Assembly: GCA_021209875.1 (NCBI GenBank)
Contig: JAGYVD010000002.1
Coordinates: forward strand, 3,162,001 to 3,226,000
From: Rosellinia necatrix
Lineage: Eukaryota; Ascomycota; Sordariomycetes; Xylariales; Xylariaceae
Length of the DNA stretch: 64,000 bases
Direction of reading: 5' to 3'
Position 1 is the first letter of the stretch. Every line of letters starts with the position of its first letter. Positions 51,401 through 63,835 of this stretch are shown in pieces. Below the pieces are notes generated by a model, which worked only from the letters and a program-made list of their open reading frames with translations, was not told where the DNA came from and searched no databases. A program made the translations under genes and the position numbers.

Positions 51401-52944
51401 ATTTAAACTAAAAATAATAGCTTTAATAAAAACGTAAAAATTAAAAAATTTTAAAAGTTTTATAAGCTATTATATTAAAAATTAAATTAAAAAAAACAAA
51501 AGCTTATTAAAACGTTTTTTTAGCTTATGCTGCTTTTAAAAAAGCTGTAATAAAAAGCTAGTTTATTTTCCGGCTATATAAAATTTTAATAAAAAAAAAC
51601 GCTTATAAAAAATAAAACTATTTATATAAAAATATATTTATATTTGCTAACATAAAAATAATACTGCTAATTAAAACATTAAATTTAATAATAATATTTT
51701 TTAATTTTTTTATGCTGCTAAATAAATATAAGCGTAATAAAAGCGCTTTTTTAATTTATCTTTTATAAAACAATTTTTTTTTAACAGGTTTTTTAAAAGC
51801 AATTTTATTATTATTAGCACGTTTATTATTAATATAATATAAGCTTAACAAAAAGCTGCATTAACTAGTTTTTATTAAAAAAAATCTATATTATTAATTA
51901 AATATTATAGAAGCAGTATAAAAGCTTTAAAGCTTTTTATTAAACAAATTAATTTTAAAGCAGATTAAAAAAACTAAAAATAAAATTAATATATATAATT
52001 AATAAAAAACTTTAAAAAATATATAAAATTAAATTAAATATAAAACTATTAAATTTAAAACTTAATTTTTAATATTATAAATATTAGCTAGCGTTTTATT
52101 AATAGTACTAGCTATTATTAGCACAGCAGCTTTTTTTAAAACAAAGTTAGCAGCAAAAAAAATAATAATTAAGCCTGGCTTTTTAGCAGCAGCGGCAGCT
52201 TAAGCAGCAGCAGTTGCAGCAATAATAAAAACAAAAAAAAAAAACAAGCAAAAAAATAAACAAGCAAGCGGGCAACATAAAAATAAAGCTATAATAATAT
52301 TAGCAGCAGCAGCAGCAGTTATAACAGCAGTAATAATAATAATATAAAAATATTTATTTTAAAATAAAATTAGTTTTTAATTATAGCATAAAAATTAGAA
52401 CAACTTTTAAAAATTATTTATAAAAAAAAACAGCGGCTTAAAAACTAAATATAATAAAATTTTAATATTATTTATATTAATTAAAACAATTAATTACACG
52501 TAAAGCTGCCTGCTGCAGCATATATTTAATAAAAAATTTATTTATAAAAAAACAATTTTAAAATTATTTAAAACTATTAAAAACAGCTGTTCGTTTAAAA
52601 TTAACACGCGTTAAAATATTAGCTATTTAAAAATTATATATAAATTAATTAATTAATTTAAACATTAAAAAAAAAAGCTAAACTATTACTTATTTAAAAA
52701 TATTTATACTGTTTTTATAACATTGTTTGCTAGTTAATTGCTTTAATAACTACGTTTTTTTATTATTATTAATTATTTTAAATAACGATTTTTATTTAAA
52801 AAAAGCTTTTAATTATAAAATTTTTAAAATAATTATTTAAATTAATTATAAAATTATTATTTATTTTTATATATAAAACTATATAAAACAATTATTAAAA
52901 TTTATTTTATAAATTAAGCTTTAATTAGCTAAATTTAAAAAATA
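45438..52944 (+). other. D-element interior
   Basis: A 7.5-kb AT-rich interior with no intact frame. The first 70 bp align with the reverse complement of about 15,150-15,226 and the last 30 bp with 6629-6655. CAG-rich tracts are listed separately. A GC-bearing patch at 50,090-50,285 could be translated only with stops and was not identified. Confidence 0.65.
52121..52342 (+). repeat. CAG/CAA-rich trinucleotide tracts in D interior
   Basis: Runs of GCAGCAGCAG at about 52,183-52,220 and 52,302-52,318, separated by an A-rich stretch with CAAGCAAGCGGGCAAC. They lie 600-820 bp before the right LTR. Confidence 0.85.
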
Positions 52945-53265
52945 TGTTATAATAAAATAAATAACTTTAATAAAAAGCTGGTAATTATACTTTAAATATT
53001 ATACTAAGCTTCATAGCTAAATTAATAGCTGTTAAAATAAGCGGTTAAGCTTATATAAGCCTGACTTATTTAAACAGATTAATTATAAAGCAGAAAAAGT
53101 ATAATTTTTTTTAAGCTGTATATATAAGCTGGCTAGTCTGATTATTTTTATATAATATAATTTGATTAAAAAGATTACTAATATAAGCTTGAATTAACTT
53201 GCTTGTATTAATTGCTTGGCTCTAATTCTACTGTTTTTATACGATTTATCAGTTCCTCCGCGGCA
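52945..53265 (+). repeat. D-family LTR (right)
   Basis: The inner left half is mutated, and the outer right half keeps GCTTGTATTAATTGCTTGGC and TCAGTTCCTCCGCGGCA. Confidence 0.9.
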
Positions 53266-53270
53266 ATTAA

Positions 53271-56200
53271 TAAAATAGTTAATATAATATATATAAATAT
53301 TATTATTAGTATAAATATTAAAAACTTTAATTTTATATTAAAAATTTAATAGCGGCTTTATATAATATAATTTTGCTTGTTTTATTTTTTTTCCTTTTTA
53401 TTATTTAATAAAAATATTAAACAATTATCCCAAGAGCTTTTAAAGGCAGAGTTAAAATAATAATATAAAATAAAAAATTAAAATAAATATATTAAAAAGC
53501 AGTGATTTTAAAGCTTTTTAATATAAATAAAATGCTTACAGCAAAATTTTTTTTAATAGCAGTAAATGTTTATATATCGTTTAATTAAAACCGTTAATAA
53601 CTTATGATGTTAATTAAACTCAAGCTTTTAAAAAAACATGTTTATATTAATAAAATATAATAAAACTTTTAATGTTATAATTTATAAATATAAGCTAAAA
53701 AACTGAAAAAAAAAAAGTTTAAAATGTTTATAAGCTTAGCAAGCTAATAAAAATAAAATAGATTTTTAGCTAGCATAATAATATATTAAAATAATAAAGC
53801 TTAAAAAACATGCTAAAATAATTTATTTAACTAAAAAAGTTATAAATACTTATGTTTAAATAAAGCAGGAAATATTTATTTTTAACTTTTTAAATTTTAT
53901 AATAAGTTTTAGTTTATAATTAATAAAATTAATATATGCTAGCTTAACAAAATTACCATTAATATTATAAAAATTAAAAAATTAAGAAGCGCTAGTTTTA
54001 TATATGCTATAAAAATTTATGTAATAAAATTATTAACTTAAGTTAAAAAGTTAATAAAAAAAACAATAGTTTAAATAATATAATAAATTTTAATATAATT
54101 TTATAATAATTGATTTAATTTTATTAAAAAATTGCTAAGAACTTAAAAATGTTTTTATAATTAAATTTAAAAGTATATTTTAATAAACAGCATATTAATT
54201 CATAATAACAAAATATTATATTTAATTAATAATAAAAGTTATTTAAACTTCATTTTTTTATTTTAGCAAAAAAAATATAATCTCTATAAAGATCTTAGAG
54301 GTTTTTATTTTAAATAAAAATAGAAAAATGATTTAAAAAATCTTATATAGCTTTAAAAAAAACTTATTAATAAATATAATATTTATTAATATAGCATTAA
54401 TAAAAAGGTTTTATATAAAAATTATTTTAAAAGTTTATTTAGCTTAAAAAGAAACCTAGGCTTATAATTTTAATTGTTTGTTATATTTTAAAATATAAAA
54501 ATTAATATTTTAATAGCTTAACTTATTAAATATTATAACTTAGTTATTTTTAAATATAAACTCAATTTTTATATTTAAATAAAAACTTTATATGAAATAT
54601 AAACAAAATGTTATAAATAATTTTGAAGAATGGTGCCAAATTAGTTATATTAAATTAATTTTAATATATTTTAGCTTATAAGCTATTTTAAAATTTTTTT
54701 TAGCTAAATTCTTTTTAAATCGTTTGGATATTAATAATTAAAATATTTAAAAACCGTGCATTATAAACATAAATATATATAGCTAAAAATATATAAATTA
54801 ATAAAATTTTATATATTATATATAAAACATGTTTTATTATATATATAATATTATAAATATTACAATAATTTTTAAATAGAAAAACTACTTAATTCTTTTA
54901 AAAGTTATATTAAAATTTATTTAATTATTTAATAAAATATAATACGTTAAACTAAACATTAATAATGCAAAACAAATATATTAAATTAATTTAGATATTA
55001 AATAACAAAATATTACAAACTGAAATTTATATTATTAAAAACGATTTAAATCTTTTTATAATAGCTTATAAAAATAAAACTTAATATAAGCTTTAATTAA
55101 GAAAGAAAAAAATTAATCATAAGCTTTTTTATTTTATATTAAAAAGCTTGTTAAAAATATAAAATAAACTAGTAAAAAATAATTAATAAAATAAATAAAT
55201 GATTTAATAAACCTGGCTTATTATTAAAACTATACTTAATAATAGTTTAAACAGCTGTTTAATTATATAATAAAAACTTTTTAAAGGTTAAAACTTTTAT
55301 ACTTTTTATTATATATTTAAACGTTAATTAATATAATATTATTAATAATATAATTTAATTTAAATAACAGCGTTAATAAATAATTTAATAATTAGATTAA
55401 AGCAAGATATAAATATAAATATTATGCGTATTTAATCAGAAAAAAAGATTTGCTGCTAAAAAATAGCAAACATATAAAATTAAACTTTAAACTTATATTA
55501 AATATTTAAGTAAATATAAAACAATTAATTTATGTGATATATAAGTTTTTTAATTACAAAAAATAATTATTACTAAAAATATTAAATTTGGTAAAAGCTG
55601 TTTTATTATAAAAAGTAAAAAAAACGAGCTATTAAAATTAAACAAATAATAATTAAAAAACTAAAAGCATTAGATTTAAGACATAAATAATAATATAAAC
55701 TAAATAATAAATAAAAGAGCAAAAATATATTATATATAGCTTTTAAAAATATAAAGAATATTATAAATATTGTTATTTATAGCTTGGTTAATTAAACTAA
55801 TAAATATAAATTAAAAATAAATGCGGCAGCAGAGCAGATTTTAAAATAAAAACTAGCTTTTTAAATATAACAGTAAAGGTTTATTGAATTAAAAATAACT
55901 TTTAAGCTAAAAATAGTTTTAATAAAAGCTTTAAAAATAAAATAATTATAATATATAAAAAAACAATTATTTATAACGTTTTAAAAGCGATATAAATTTT
56001 ATAATAATAAAAACGCTAATAATTAAATAAGGTAGTAAAATATTAACTCTAGCTAGTTAAATAAATAATAAAAAACTAGAAAAAACTTAAATAAAATATA
56101 AACGTATATATAAAATATTTTTGTTATAAGTAAATTAAATTATAAAATTAAGCATAAAAAACTAAATAAAAGTTAAAAATAATATAAAACGCTTAATAAT

Positions 56201-57412
56201 TAGTAAAAGAATATATATAAAATGCAAAATTAATTTATTAAGAGATTATATTTAAAATATTGATAAAAACATTTTTATAAAATAAATAAAAGCTTTATAT
56301 TTTAAAAATTATAAGCATAAAAATTATTTGTTATATTTATAGCTATAATATAATGATATAAAACTAATTAATTAAACGCTACATGAAAAAATTAAATATT
56401 TTAAAATAATTTTACTAAAAACATTTTATAAAATAAAAAAGCTTAAAATTGTATTTTAAAATAATTTTTGAAAAAGAATATATATAAAAAATATTTATAA
56501 TATAAACAAAAATTATAAAAATAGTTGTGATAAAAAAATAAAAAACAAGCTATTATTGTTTAAATAAATATTTATATATAAGTTTAATAAAACTTTTTTT
56601 TGAAAATTTATAAAATAAAACTAATGATATAAAAAATTTGTAAATAATAAATATGTTTTAATTAATATATACTATAATATTTATAGCAAATTGTTTTAAA
56701 ATAATAATAATAATTAATATAATATTAATATTTTAAACATTTCAAAAACAACAAACTTTTATTATATATTTAATATTAAATAGTTTTAAACAGCAAAAAA
56801 GCTATATTATTAAATAAAACTTTATATAATTTCTAAAGCCTTTTGTTAATATTATATAAAACTTTTAAAATTTTTAAAACGTTTTAAACTAATTATGTTT
56901 TATAAACAATTATTTTTATTTTGTTTTATATAAACAACTTTTAATTATATAAAAAAAATAATAAAAATTAGTTAGAAAAATTATTAATAAGATTAAACAA
57001 CCTTATAAGGTTAAAAAATAAAAAATGAAGCTTAGTTTTAGGATATTAAACTAATTTATAACTATATTAAAAAAAAATATTAATATATATTTAATTAATA
57101 ACGTTTAAATTTTAAAATATTAGTTTTATATAAGAAACAATTAAAATATATAAAATAAGTTTTAAAAAAAATTAAAACATATTAAAAAAATCGGCTTAAT
57201 ATTTTATACAGTAATTATGTTATAACTAAATATAATATTTATAGCTATATTATTATTAAAATATTTTATAAATTTAAGTTTAAATTATATAAAACAGCTA
57301 ATTAAATAATTTATTATTTCTATTATATAAAGTTTTTTAAAAGTATATATAAAAAAAAATTTTAACAGCTTAAACTTTATTAATTATAAAAAACATGTTA
57401 TTTATAAATAAT
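53271..57412 (+). other. H-element interior, middle part
   Basis: A 4.1-kb AT-rich interior after the D insertion. No readable gene. Confidence 0.6.
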
Positions 57413-57597
57413 TGACACAGTCAGGAAGAGGGGGGCTCCTTATCTAGCTAGCGCAGCTAGCTAGATAAGGATTGTGTAGATTAGATAAGGTACTAGCCTA
57501 AGGCTTCTGGTCCCTGCAGGACCAGAAGCCCTTCCTTCCTGAATTCTACATCACACTTTTACAGACTTAACCACACTACCCCTAGTAAACCTTACTA
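57413..57597 (+). mobile_element. Solo E-family LTR, almost unmutated
   Basis: 185 bp starting TGACACAGTCAGG and ending CCTTACTA, flanked by ATAAT at 57,408-57,412 and 57,598-57,602. It has two perfect hairpins (15-bp arms 57,438-57,452 and 57,456-57,470; 12-bp arms 57,502-57,513 and 57,519-57,530), both enclosed by TCAGGAAG (57,421-57,428) and CTTCCTGA (57,535-57,542). It gives the ancestral sequence of the mutated E LTRs. Confidence 0.92.
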
Positions 57598-58078
57598 ATA
57601 ATATAAAAATTAAATATTTTTATATAAACATATTATATTTTTATTTAAAACAATAATCTTCAAAGAAATTATTAAATAAATAATAATTTTAATTTTTATA
57701 ATAAAAACTAAAGTTATTATTATAGACTATATAATTAAAAAATAATAGTTTTAAAACAGTTTGTTAAAATTTTATTTTAAATTTGAAAAGAATATAAATA
57801 ATTTATTTAAATAAGATTTAAAAATCTATTTAATAATTAATAAATGTAAAAATTTATTATAAAGTTTGAATATATAAATATACAAAATATATAGTTTAAA
57901 AAAATATGAAAAAGTTTATTTATAATAAAAGATTTTATTATTAATTAAATATTAATAAATAGTTTCATAAAAACTTTATATAAAGATAGTTTAAATCTTT
58001 TAAAGTTTAATTTAATTTAAACGATTTATATTATAATATAAAAAATTAATAAACTATTAGTTTAAACTATTAATGATT

Positions 58079-58172
58079 AATTAAAAAATTAAAAAATTAA
58101 AAAATTAAAAAATTAAAAAATTAAAAAATTAAAAAATTAAAAAATTAAAAAATGAAAAAATGAAAAGAATTA
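58079..58172 (+). repeat. 8-bp tandem array TTAAAAAA
   Basis: About ten near-perfect units, ending in variants with TGAAAAAA. Probably post-mutation slippage. Confidence 0.9.
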
Positions 58173-59259
58173 AAAAATTAAAATATTTAAAACATTTTAG
58201 TTTTACACGATTTTAAAAAACGCTTTTATAGTTAATTTTAGCAGGATTTTTAAACTATTAAACTTTTTAATATATTAAAAAACGTTTTAAAATTAAATTA
58301 TAATAAACATTTTAAATAGAGTTTAAAAATATAAACTATATAGTAAAAACAAGCTAAAAACTATAATAAAATAAAAATAAAAATATAAAAAAAATATAAA
58401 TAAAAAATAACAAGCTATGAAAATATAAATATTAAAAGCAGCTAAAATGTATAAAAATATAAAAATTTAAAAAATAAACGTTTTTAAAAATATAAGATTT
58501 TATTTTTTATTAAAATATTAAAAATTTAACTCAGTAAAATTTTAAAGATTAAAATACTTTATTTTAAATTAATTAATAATTTATAAAAGCGTATAATAAT
58601 TATTTATTATAATATTAAAAATAAAAGAAAAATAAAGAAAAAACGTGTAATAATTAATTAAATATATAAAAATTTAACTTTATATTATTAATTATATATT
58701 AATTAATTAAATAAAAATAAAAATAAAATATAACTTGAAAAATATTTTCATGTTTAAAAATATAATATAAATATTAATTTTTTATTTTATAGTTTTATAA
58801 TATAATTTATTTAATTAATTAATAAATATAAAATTAACGTAGATTAAATAAAATATTTTTAAATAATTCTTATTAATTTAAAATATAAATACATAAAATA
58901 AAAACAGCGTTAATAATAATAATATTATTATTATTTATTATATAATATTTTAAATTAAAACAGCCAATAAAAATAATATATATAATTATATAAAGTTTAA
59001 TACTTATAATTTAATAATATTAATAATAATAAAGCTTTAATAAATTTAAAATAATATATTTTCCATATTTAAAGTTAAATTTAAATTAAATAAGGTTAAT
59101 AAAAATAAATTTAAAAAAAACGTTATTAAAATAAATTAGCTTGTTTTTTAATTTTATATATTATATTTAAATTAATTATAAAAAGTAGAAAAATATAAAA
59201 ATATTATTTATAATCATATAAGTATTAAAAATAATAGAAGCTGTAAAAACAGTATTAAA

Positions 59260-59356
59260 AGCAGCAGCAGCAGCAGAAGTAGCAGCAGCAGTAGTAAAAA
59301 CAGCAGTAGTAGTAAAAATAGCAGCAGTAGTAGTAGCAGCAGTAGCAGCAGCAGTA
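59260..59356 (+). repeat. CAG/TAG trinucleotide tract in H interior
   Basis: Alternating CAG, TAG and AAG triplets for about 97 bp, 750-850 bp before the right H LTR. The TAG units look like C-to-T versions of CAG. Confidence 0.9.
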
Positions 59357-60109
59357 AAATAAATATAAGTTTACCAACTATAAAAATAATTTTAATAATT
59401 ATATATAATAATTATTAATAATTTAAATATATATTAATAAATAATTTATATTAATAATTTATAAATAAGAAATAATATAATGCATAAATATAATATATAA
59501 CAAATTATAATAATATTTATAAATTAATATAATTATAATAAAACTTTAAAATTATAATTTTAATAAATATAAGCAATAAATTTGTTTAAAAATAAAAATA
59601 TATTTTAAAACAAAAAAAAACTATATTTTATATTAATACATTAAAAATTAACAAAAATATATAAATAAAAAGTTTTATATAGTTTATATTTTTACATTTT
59701 AAAAAAAAACGTTAAAAATTAAAAACCTAAGTGTTAATTTATTTTTAAAGTATTAATAAATTATTATTTAGCTTTAAACATTAATAAAAAAATCTTAAAT
59801 TTAATTGAAATATAAAATAATAATATAATTAAAAATATATATTTAAAAATCTTTTTTTTAAACATGTTAATATAATTAAAAACAAGCTATTTATATCTTT
59901 AAAAAAGCTGCGCTATATAATTTTATTTTTATTTTTATTATAAATAAACCTGCTAATTATATTAATAAAATATATGTATTGTTAAAATATAAGCTAATTC
60001 ATTTATTAAACAATATTTAAATAAAAACTAATTTTAATAAAAAAATTTAAAAAGAATAATTAAAAATAAAACAATAAATTAATTAATAAATTAATTAATC
60101 TCAAAAATA

Positions 60110-60416
60110 TATAACAATTATATAAAACTGTTTAATAATGAAACTAGAAATTTTCATTTTAAAATTTTTTAAATAAAATATATATATATATAAAATATAG
60201 CTTTAATATTATATTTATAAATATTATTTGTTTAAAACAGAAATGACTTTTAAAATTGTTTTATTATATAATTAATATATATAAATACCTATAGTTTATT
60301 ATATTAAATAAAAGCCTTTTAATAAATTATATTATTTCTATTAAATATTCCAGAGTATTATTATATTTTTAATAATTAATAAAATCTTTAGTAGATTAAT
60401 CTATACTTCTGTTAAA
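60110..60416 (+). repeat. H-family LTR (right)
   Basis: Direct repeat of 44,193-44,503. The head is fully reduced to A/T; the outer right end (CCAGAGTATTATTAT, CTTCTGTTAAAAC) is slightly better preserved. Confidence 0.85.
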
Positions 60417-60421
60417 ACAAC

Positions 60422-60723
60422 TTAATAAATACTTTAATATTTAAAAAAGTTTGATGAATATATTAGTTTAATTTTTTTAAGATAATAAATAGTTTTATTT
60501 GTTGTTATAACTATTTTTATGTAGGTTTTTAAAACAGGTAATATTTTTTATATAAACATAAAAAGTTTTTTTATTTATTCAAAATTAAATTAAATTATGT
60601 TTAATATGGTACTAGATTTTTATAACAGCAGCTGTAAATTAAAAAGCTGTTTTAATATTTATTTAATATAATTAGTAATGAAAATTAAAATTAACTAATT
60701 TATAAAACATTTTTATAATTAAT
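60422..60723. other. AT-rich DNA right of element H
   Basis: Nothing recognised. Confidence 0.5.
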
Positions 60724-60956
60724 TATTATGATTAGTGTCCTTTATAAAGGCAATGCTCCTAGTTAAGGTCTTACATATATATTGATTAGAAGTTTAGGAA
60801 CTGAAAAAGCTATCTATATAGAAATTAAATATATAATAGTTTATAAGCGCATAAATGCTAGGTTATATGCTATACACAGGTGTTATAGGCCTTAGCTTGT
60901 AACCAGAAGAACTTTTCTAAGTAGGTTTTAGTTAGGTTTATATAACATTTATAACT
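60724..60956 (+). repeat. Element B, copy 2 (mutated)
   Basis: Aligns over its whole length with 38,398-38,640 in the same orientation (GTGTCCTTTA, GGCAATGCTCCTAGTTA, GTTATAGGCCTTAGC). Nearly all differences are C-to-T or G-to-A. No clear target duplication. Confidence 0.85.
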
Positions 60957-63145
60957 ACTTTTTTTTTTAAACGAAAATCTTGCTTAGTTTTAAATAAAAT
61001 GTTTTTAGTTGTTTTTTAAGCAACAAAAAAGAATATTTTAAATTTTTATAACTTAACAATTATATTGTAAGCTTTTATTTTATTAAAATATTATTTTATT
61101 TTTTCATAACTGTTAATAATTAAATTAATAAAATATTTTATTAAGCTGTTTTTTATGCTTCTGCGTCTTTTTTATATAATTTATATAATACTTTAGTCTT
61201 TTTTGTTAAGTTGTTGTTTAAATATAACTTTTTAACCTAATTTCTTACAGCTGCTAACTTTTAATACACTAGTTGTTTTAATAGTTTTATAAAGTTCAAG
61301 TGGTTTTAATAAAATTATTAGCTAAATATTATTAATTATTAAAGTTTTAATTTTTTAGTTTATTTAACATTATAACTTTTTATAATCTATCTCAAAAGTT
61401 TAAAACTGCTTTATTTTTTATTTTTATTTATTTAAGTTTTATTAATTTTTTTTTAGTGTTGATTTTTCTGTTTTTATAACAGGTTATTTAAATGTTTTTT
61501 TTAACCGGTTTATATAATAAAAATCTATTGCTTGCTAATTTAATAATATTTTTAGTTAAAATATCGCCGGTTTTATTTTTTTTATAATTTTAAAATATTG
61601 TTTTATTATAAAATAGTTTAGTTTATTTTAAAGTTCATTTATAATGCAAAATTATTATTTTTAATAATAAATCTTTAAGTTTTATGCTAAAATCTAGTTT
61701 TTTTATATTTTCTTTTTTTAATTATATATATTTATATTTATAATAAAGTTTTTAAGCTATATTTATATATTTTTTATTATTTTCGCTTTTAATTAAACGT
61801 TTTATTAGTTCAATTACTTTTTTATAAGCACACTTTTTATGTTTAACGTCCAGCTATATTAATCTTAATAATAAAATATTAAAAACTTAAATAATATTTT
61901 ACAAAATTATAATTTTATAAAGTTATATAATAATAACGCTGCTGCAAAATCTATTATTAATAAAGCTTTAGCTGAATTGTTTTAATAGTAGTTATAAAAA
62001 AGGTTTCATTTTTAATTTAAATATTTAATTATAATTTTAGCTTGGTCTGCTGATTTATAATATTCTGTTAAAAATAATTTTTGTTAGATTTTTAAAATTT
62101 TTGCTAGTTTGTTTATAAATAAAGCAATAAATTAAAAGCTTTAGTTTAAATCTATTTTTTTTTTTTAGCAAACTAAGAATTTTACCTAACCTTTTATAAT
62201 ATAATTTTGCTTCTACTTTTACTATAACCAGTTTTTAATAAAAATTGACTCAAATAGTCTTTTTATAAATTTATTATTATAAATAGATTTTTTTAATAAA
62301 TAATTATTTTTGAAAATTAATTATTAAATATAAAAAGTTTTAAAAGTATTAATATAAGTTATAAAAAACTAAAGGTTTTATTTTTAAGCATTTTTCCTAG
62401 TTAATATTTAAAATAATTAGTTATATATATCTTATAATCTGCAGCTAGTCCTAGGTATTAATATTATGCTGCTATTAATCTGCAGGTTTTATTATAGCTT
62501 AAATACGCTATTATTAGATATTTATATATTTTTTAAAGAATCTTATCTATAAATCGTTTATTTTAAATATTGCTAGGCAACTTTTATATATAACTAGCTT
62601 ATCATATAATGTTTAGTTTTTATTATTCCTTAGTTTAGCTTCAGCTTTATATATAATTATTTGAAAAGATTTTTAGTTTTATTTTAATATTTTATTTATT
62701 AATCTTATTATAAGATAAAATCATGTTGTTTTAATATTAATTAATAATATTTTTATATTGACAATTTACATAAAACAGGTTTTATTAATTAAATAAAACA
62801 TTATTATATGCTGTTAATTATTTTTTTTTTTTTTTTATAAATGTAAACTTTTTTAATTTTTTTAAGAAAATATCAGCGATTATATTATTTAACTTAAGCT
62901 TATATATAATTGTAAAATTATTTTAAAATAAAAGTTTAGCTTACCCTCTTTAATCAAAATTAAATTTTTATTTTATTAAAAAACATTTAAAAGCTTTATA
63001 GTTTATAATAATTAAAAAAAATCACGCTTTTACGTTTTTATTAACTTTGGTCCTTAGTATAAAAACGCTTTTATTACTGCTAGTATTTTTTTATTATAAA
63101 TACTGTAGTTTAATTTAACGCTTTATGTTATTTTTAAATAAAATA
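60957..63145. other. AT-rich degenerate DNA
   Basis: A 2.2-kb block, T-rich on the plus strand, with no gene. May belong to an element bounded by the F repeats. Confidence 0.5.
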
Positions 63146-63322
63146 TTATTAGTTACGGATGACTGGTCCTTCCTGTAGCATGCGTGGCACGCACGGGACA
63201 TCCGTGCACCTGTTGCCAACTGGTGCGCACAGACCAGCTGTAGCATGCAGACTGGACCCACCCCACACACACCTGAACTTAGCCAGAATTTTAATTGGCT
63301 AATTCCTCCCACTTACACTTTC
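63146..63322 (-). repeat. Short repeat C, copy 2 (little mutated)
   Basis: Inverted copy of 39,109-39,276. Contains GTAGCATGCGTGGCACGCAC and CAGACTGGACCCACCCCACA. The 65-codon minus-strand frame here (63,312-63,115) is a by-product of the normal composition, not a gene. Confidence 0.75.
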
Positions 63323-63835
63323 CTTTTTCATCTGTAGATTTTTGTACAATACATCACTTATTGCTGCAGCCATGACTTCTTCTTTGTGACTGTAGCAACA
63401 TTATTTAATATTATTTATTATTATTTTTTTTTCTATCAGGTTTTCTACTGTTACTCTGTTTAACGAGTTTATTTGGATTTTTATTTCTTTATTATAATTA
63501 AAACATGCTAATACTAAACCGTTTATTAATTAGGTTTTTAATTTATGAAATATTTTTTAATATTTTTTTGTTAAAAAATATATAATTTGTTTTAAAAAAA
63601 TTAAATCCCTGTTTAATAATATAACTAAACTTTAAAATAAACCTCTGATAAAATTTGCTAAATTTTAAAAACAATTACATTTTTTTATTTTAATAAAAAG
63701 TTTTCAGTTTCATATAACAGCTATTTTATTTAAGTTTATTGTAATTTTATGCTTTTTATAACAAATTTTAAGCATTTAGTCTCAGTTATATAAAATTAAT
63801 ACTTTTATAAGTTTGTTTATAAGCTTATGTTTTTA
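63323..63835. other. AT-rich DNA between repeats C and F
   Basis: No gene or matched repeat seen. Confidence 0.5.

Larger units (their letters stand above)
45118..53265 (+). mobile_element. D-family LTR retroelement, complete, inserted in element H
   Basis: 8,148 bp with LTRs 45,118-45,437 (320 bp) and 52,945-53,265 (321 bp). Target duplication ATTAA at 45,113-45,117 and 53,266-53,270. The LTR begins TGTTATAATGAAGTGG and ends CGCGGCA. Orientation plus is inferred from the head shared with family H and the A-rich (polypurine-like) stretch before the right LTR. The interior is heavily mutated; the longest frame (46,059-45,769, -) is low-complexity and lies on the other strand. Superfamily unknown. 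Confidence 0.88.
57603..60109 (+). other. H-element interior, right part
   Basis: A 2.5-kb AT-rich block with simple repeats (separate entries) and no readable gene. Confidence 0.6.
44193..60416 (+). mobile_element. H-family LTR retroelement, probably complete, with nested D element and solo E LTR
   Basis: LTRs 44,193-44,503 and 60,110-60,416 are direct repeats. ACAAC lies immediately left of the first (44,188-44,192) and at 60,417-60,421. Removing the D element (8,148 bp plus 5) and the solo E LTR (185 bp plus 5) leaves about 7.9 kb. The exact right terminus is uncertain because the LTR would then end TTAAA instead of CA. The sequence just inside the left LTR (TTATAAGCCAGGTTTATTA) is nearly identical to that of the D element, suggesting related families with the same primer-binding site. 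The interior is unreadable. Confidence 0.7.

Noticed and set aside
63115..63312. 65-codon minus-strand gene
   Set aside because: Lies in repeat C, whose other copy does not preserve the frame.
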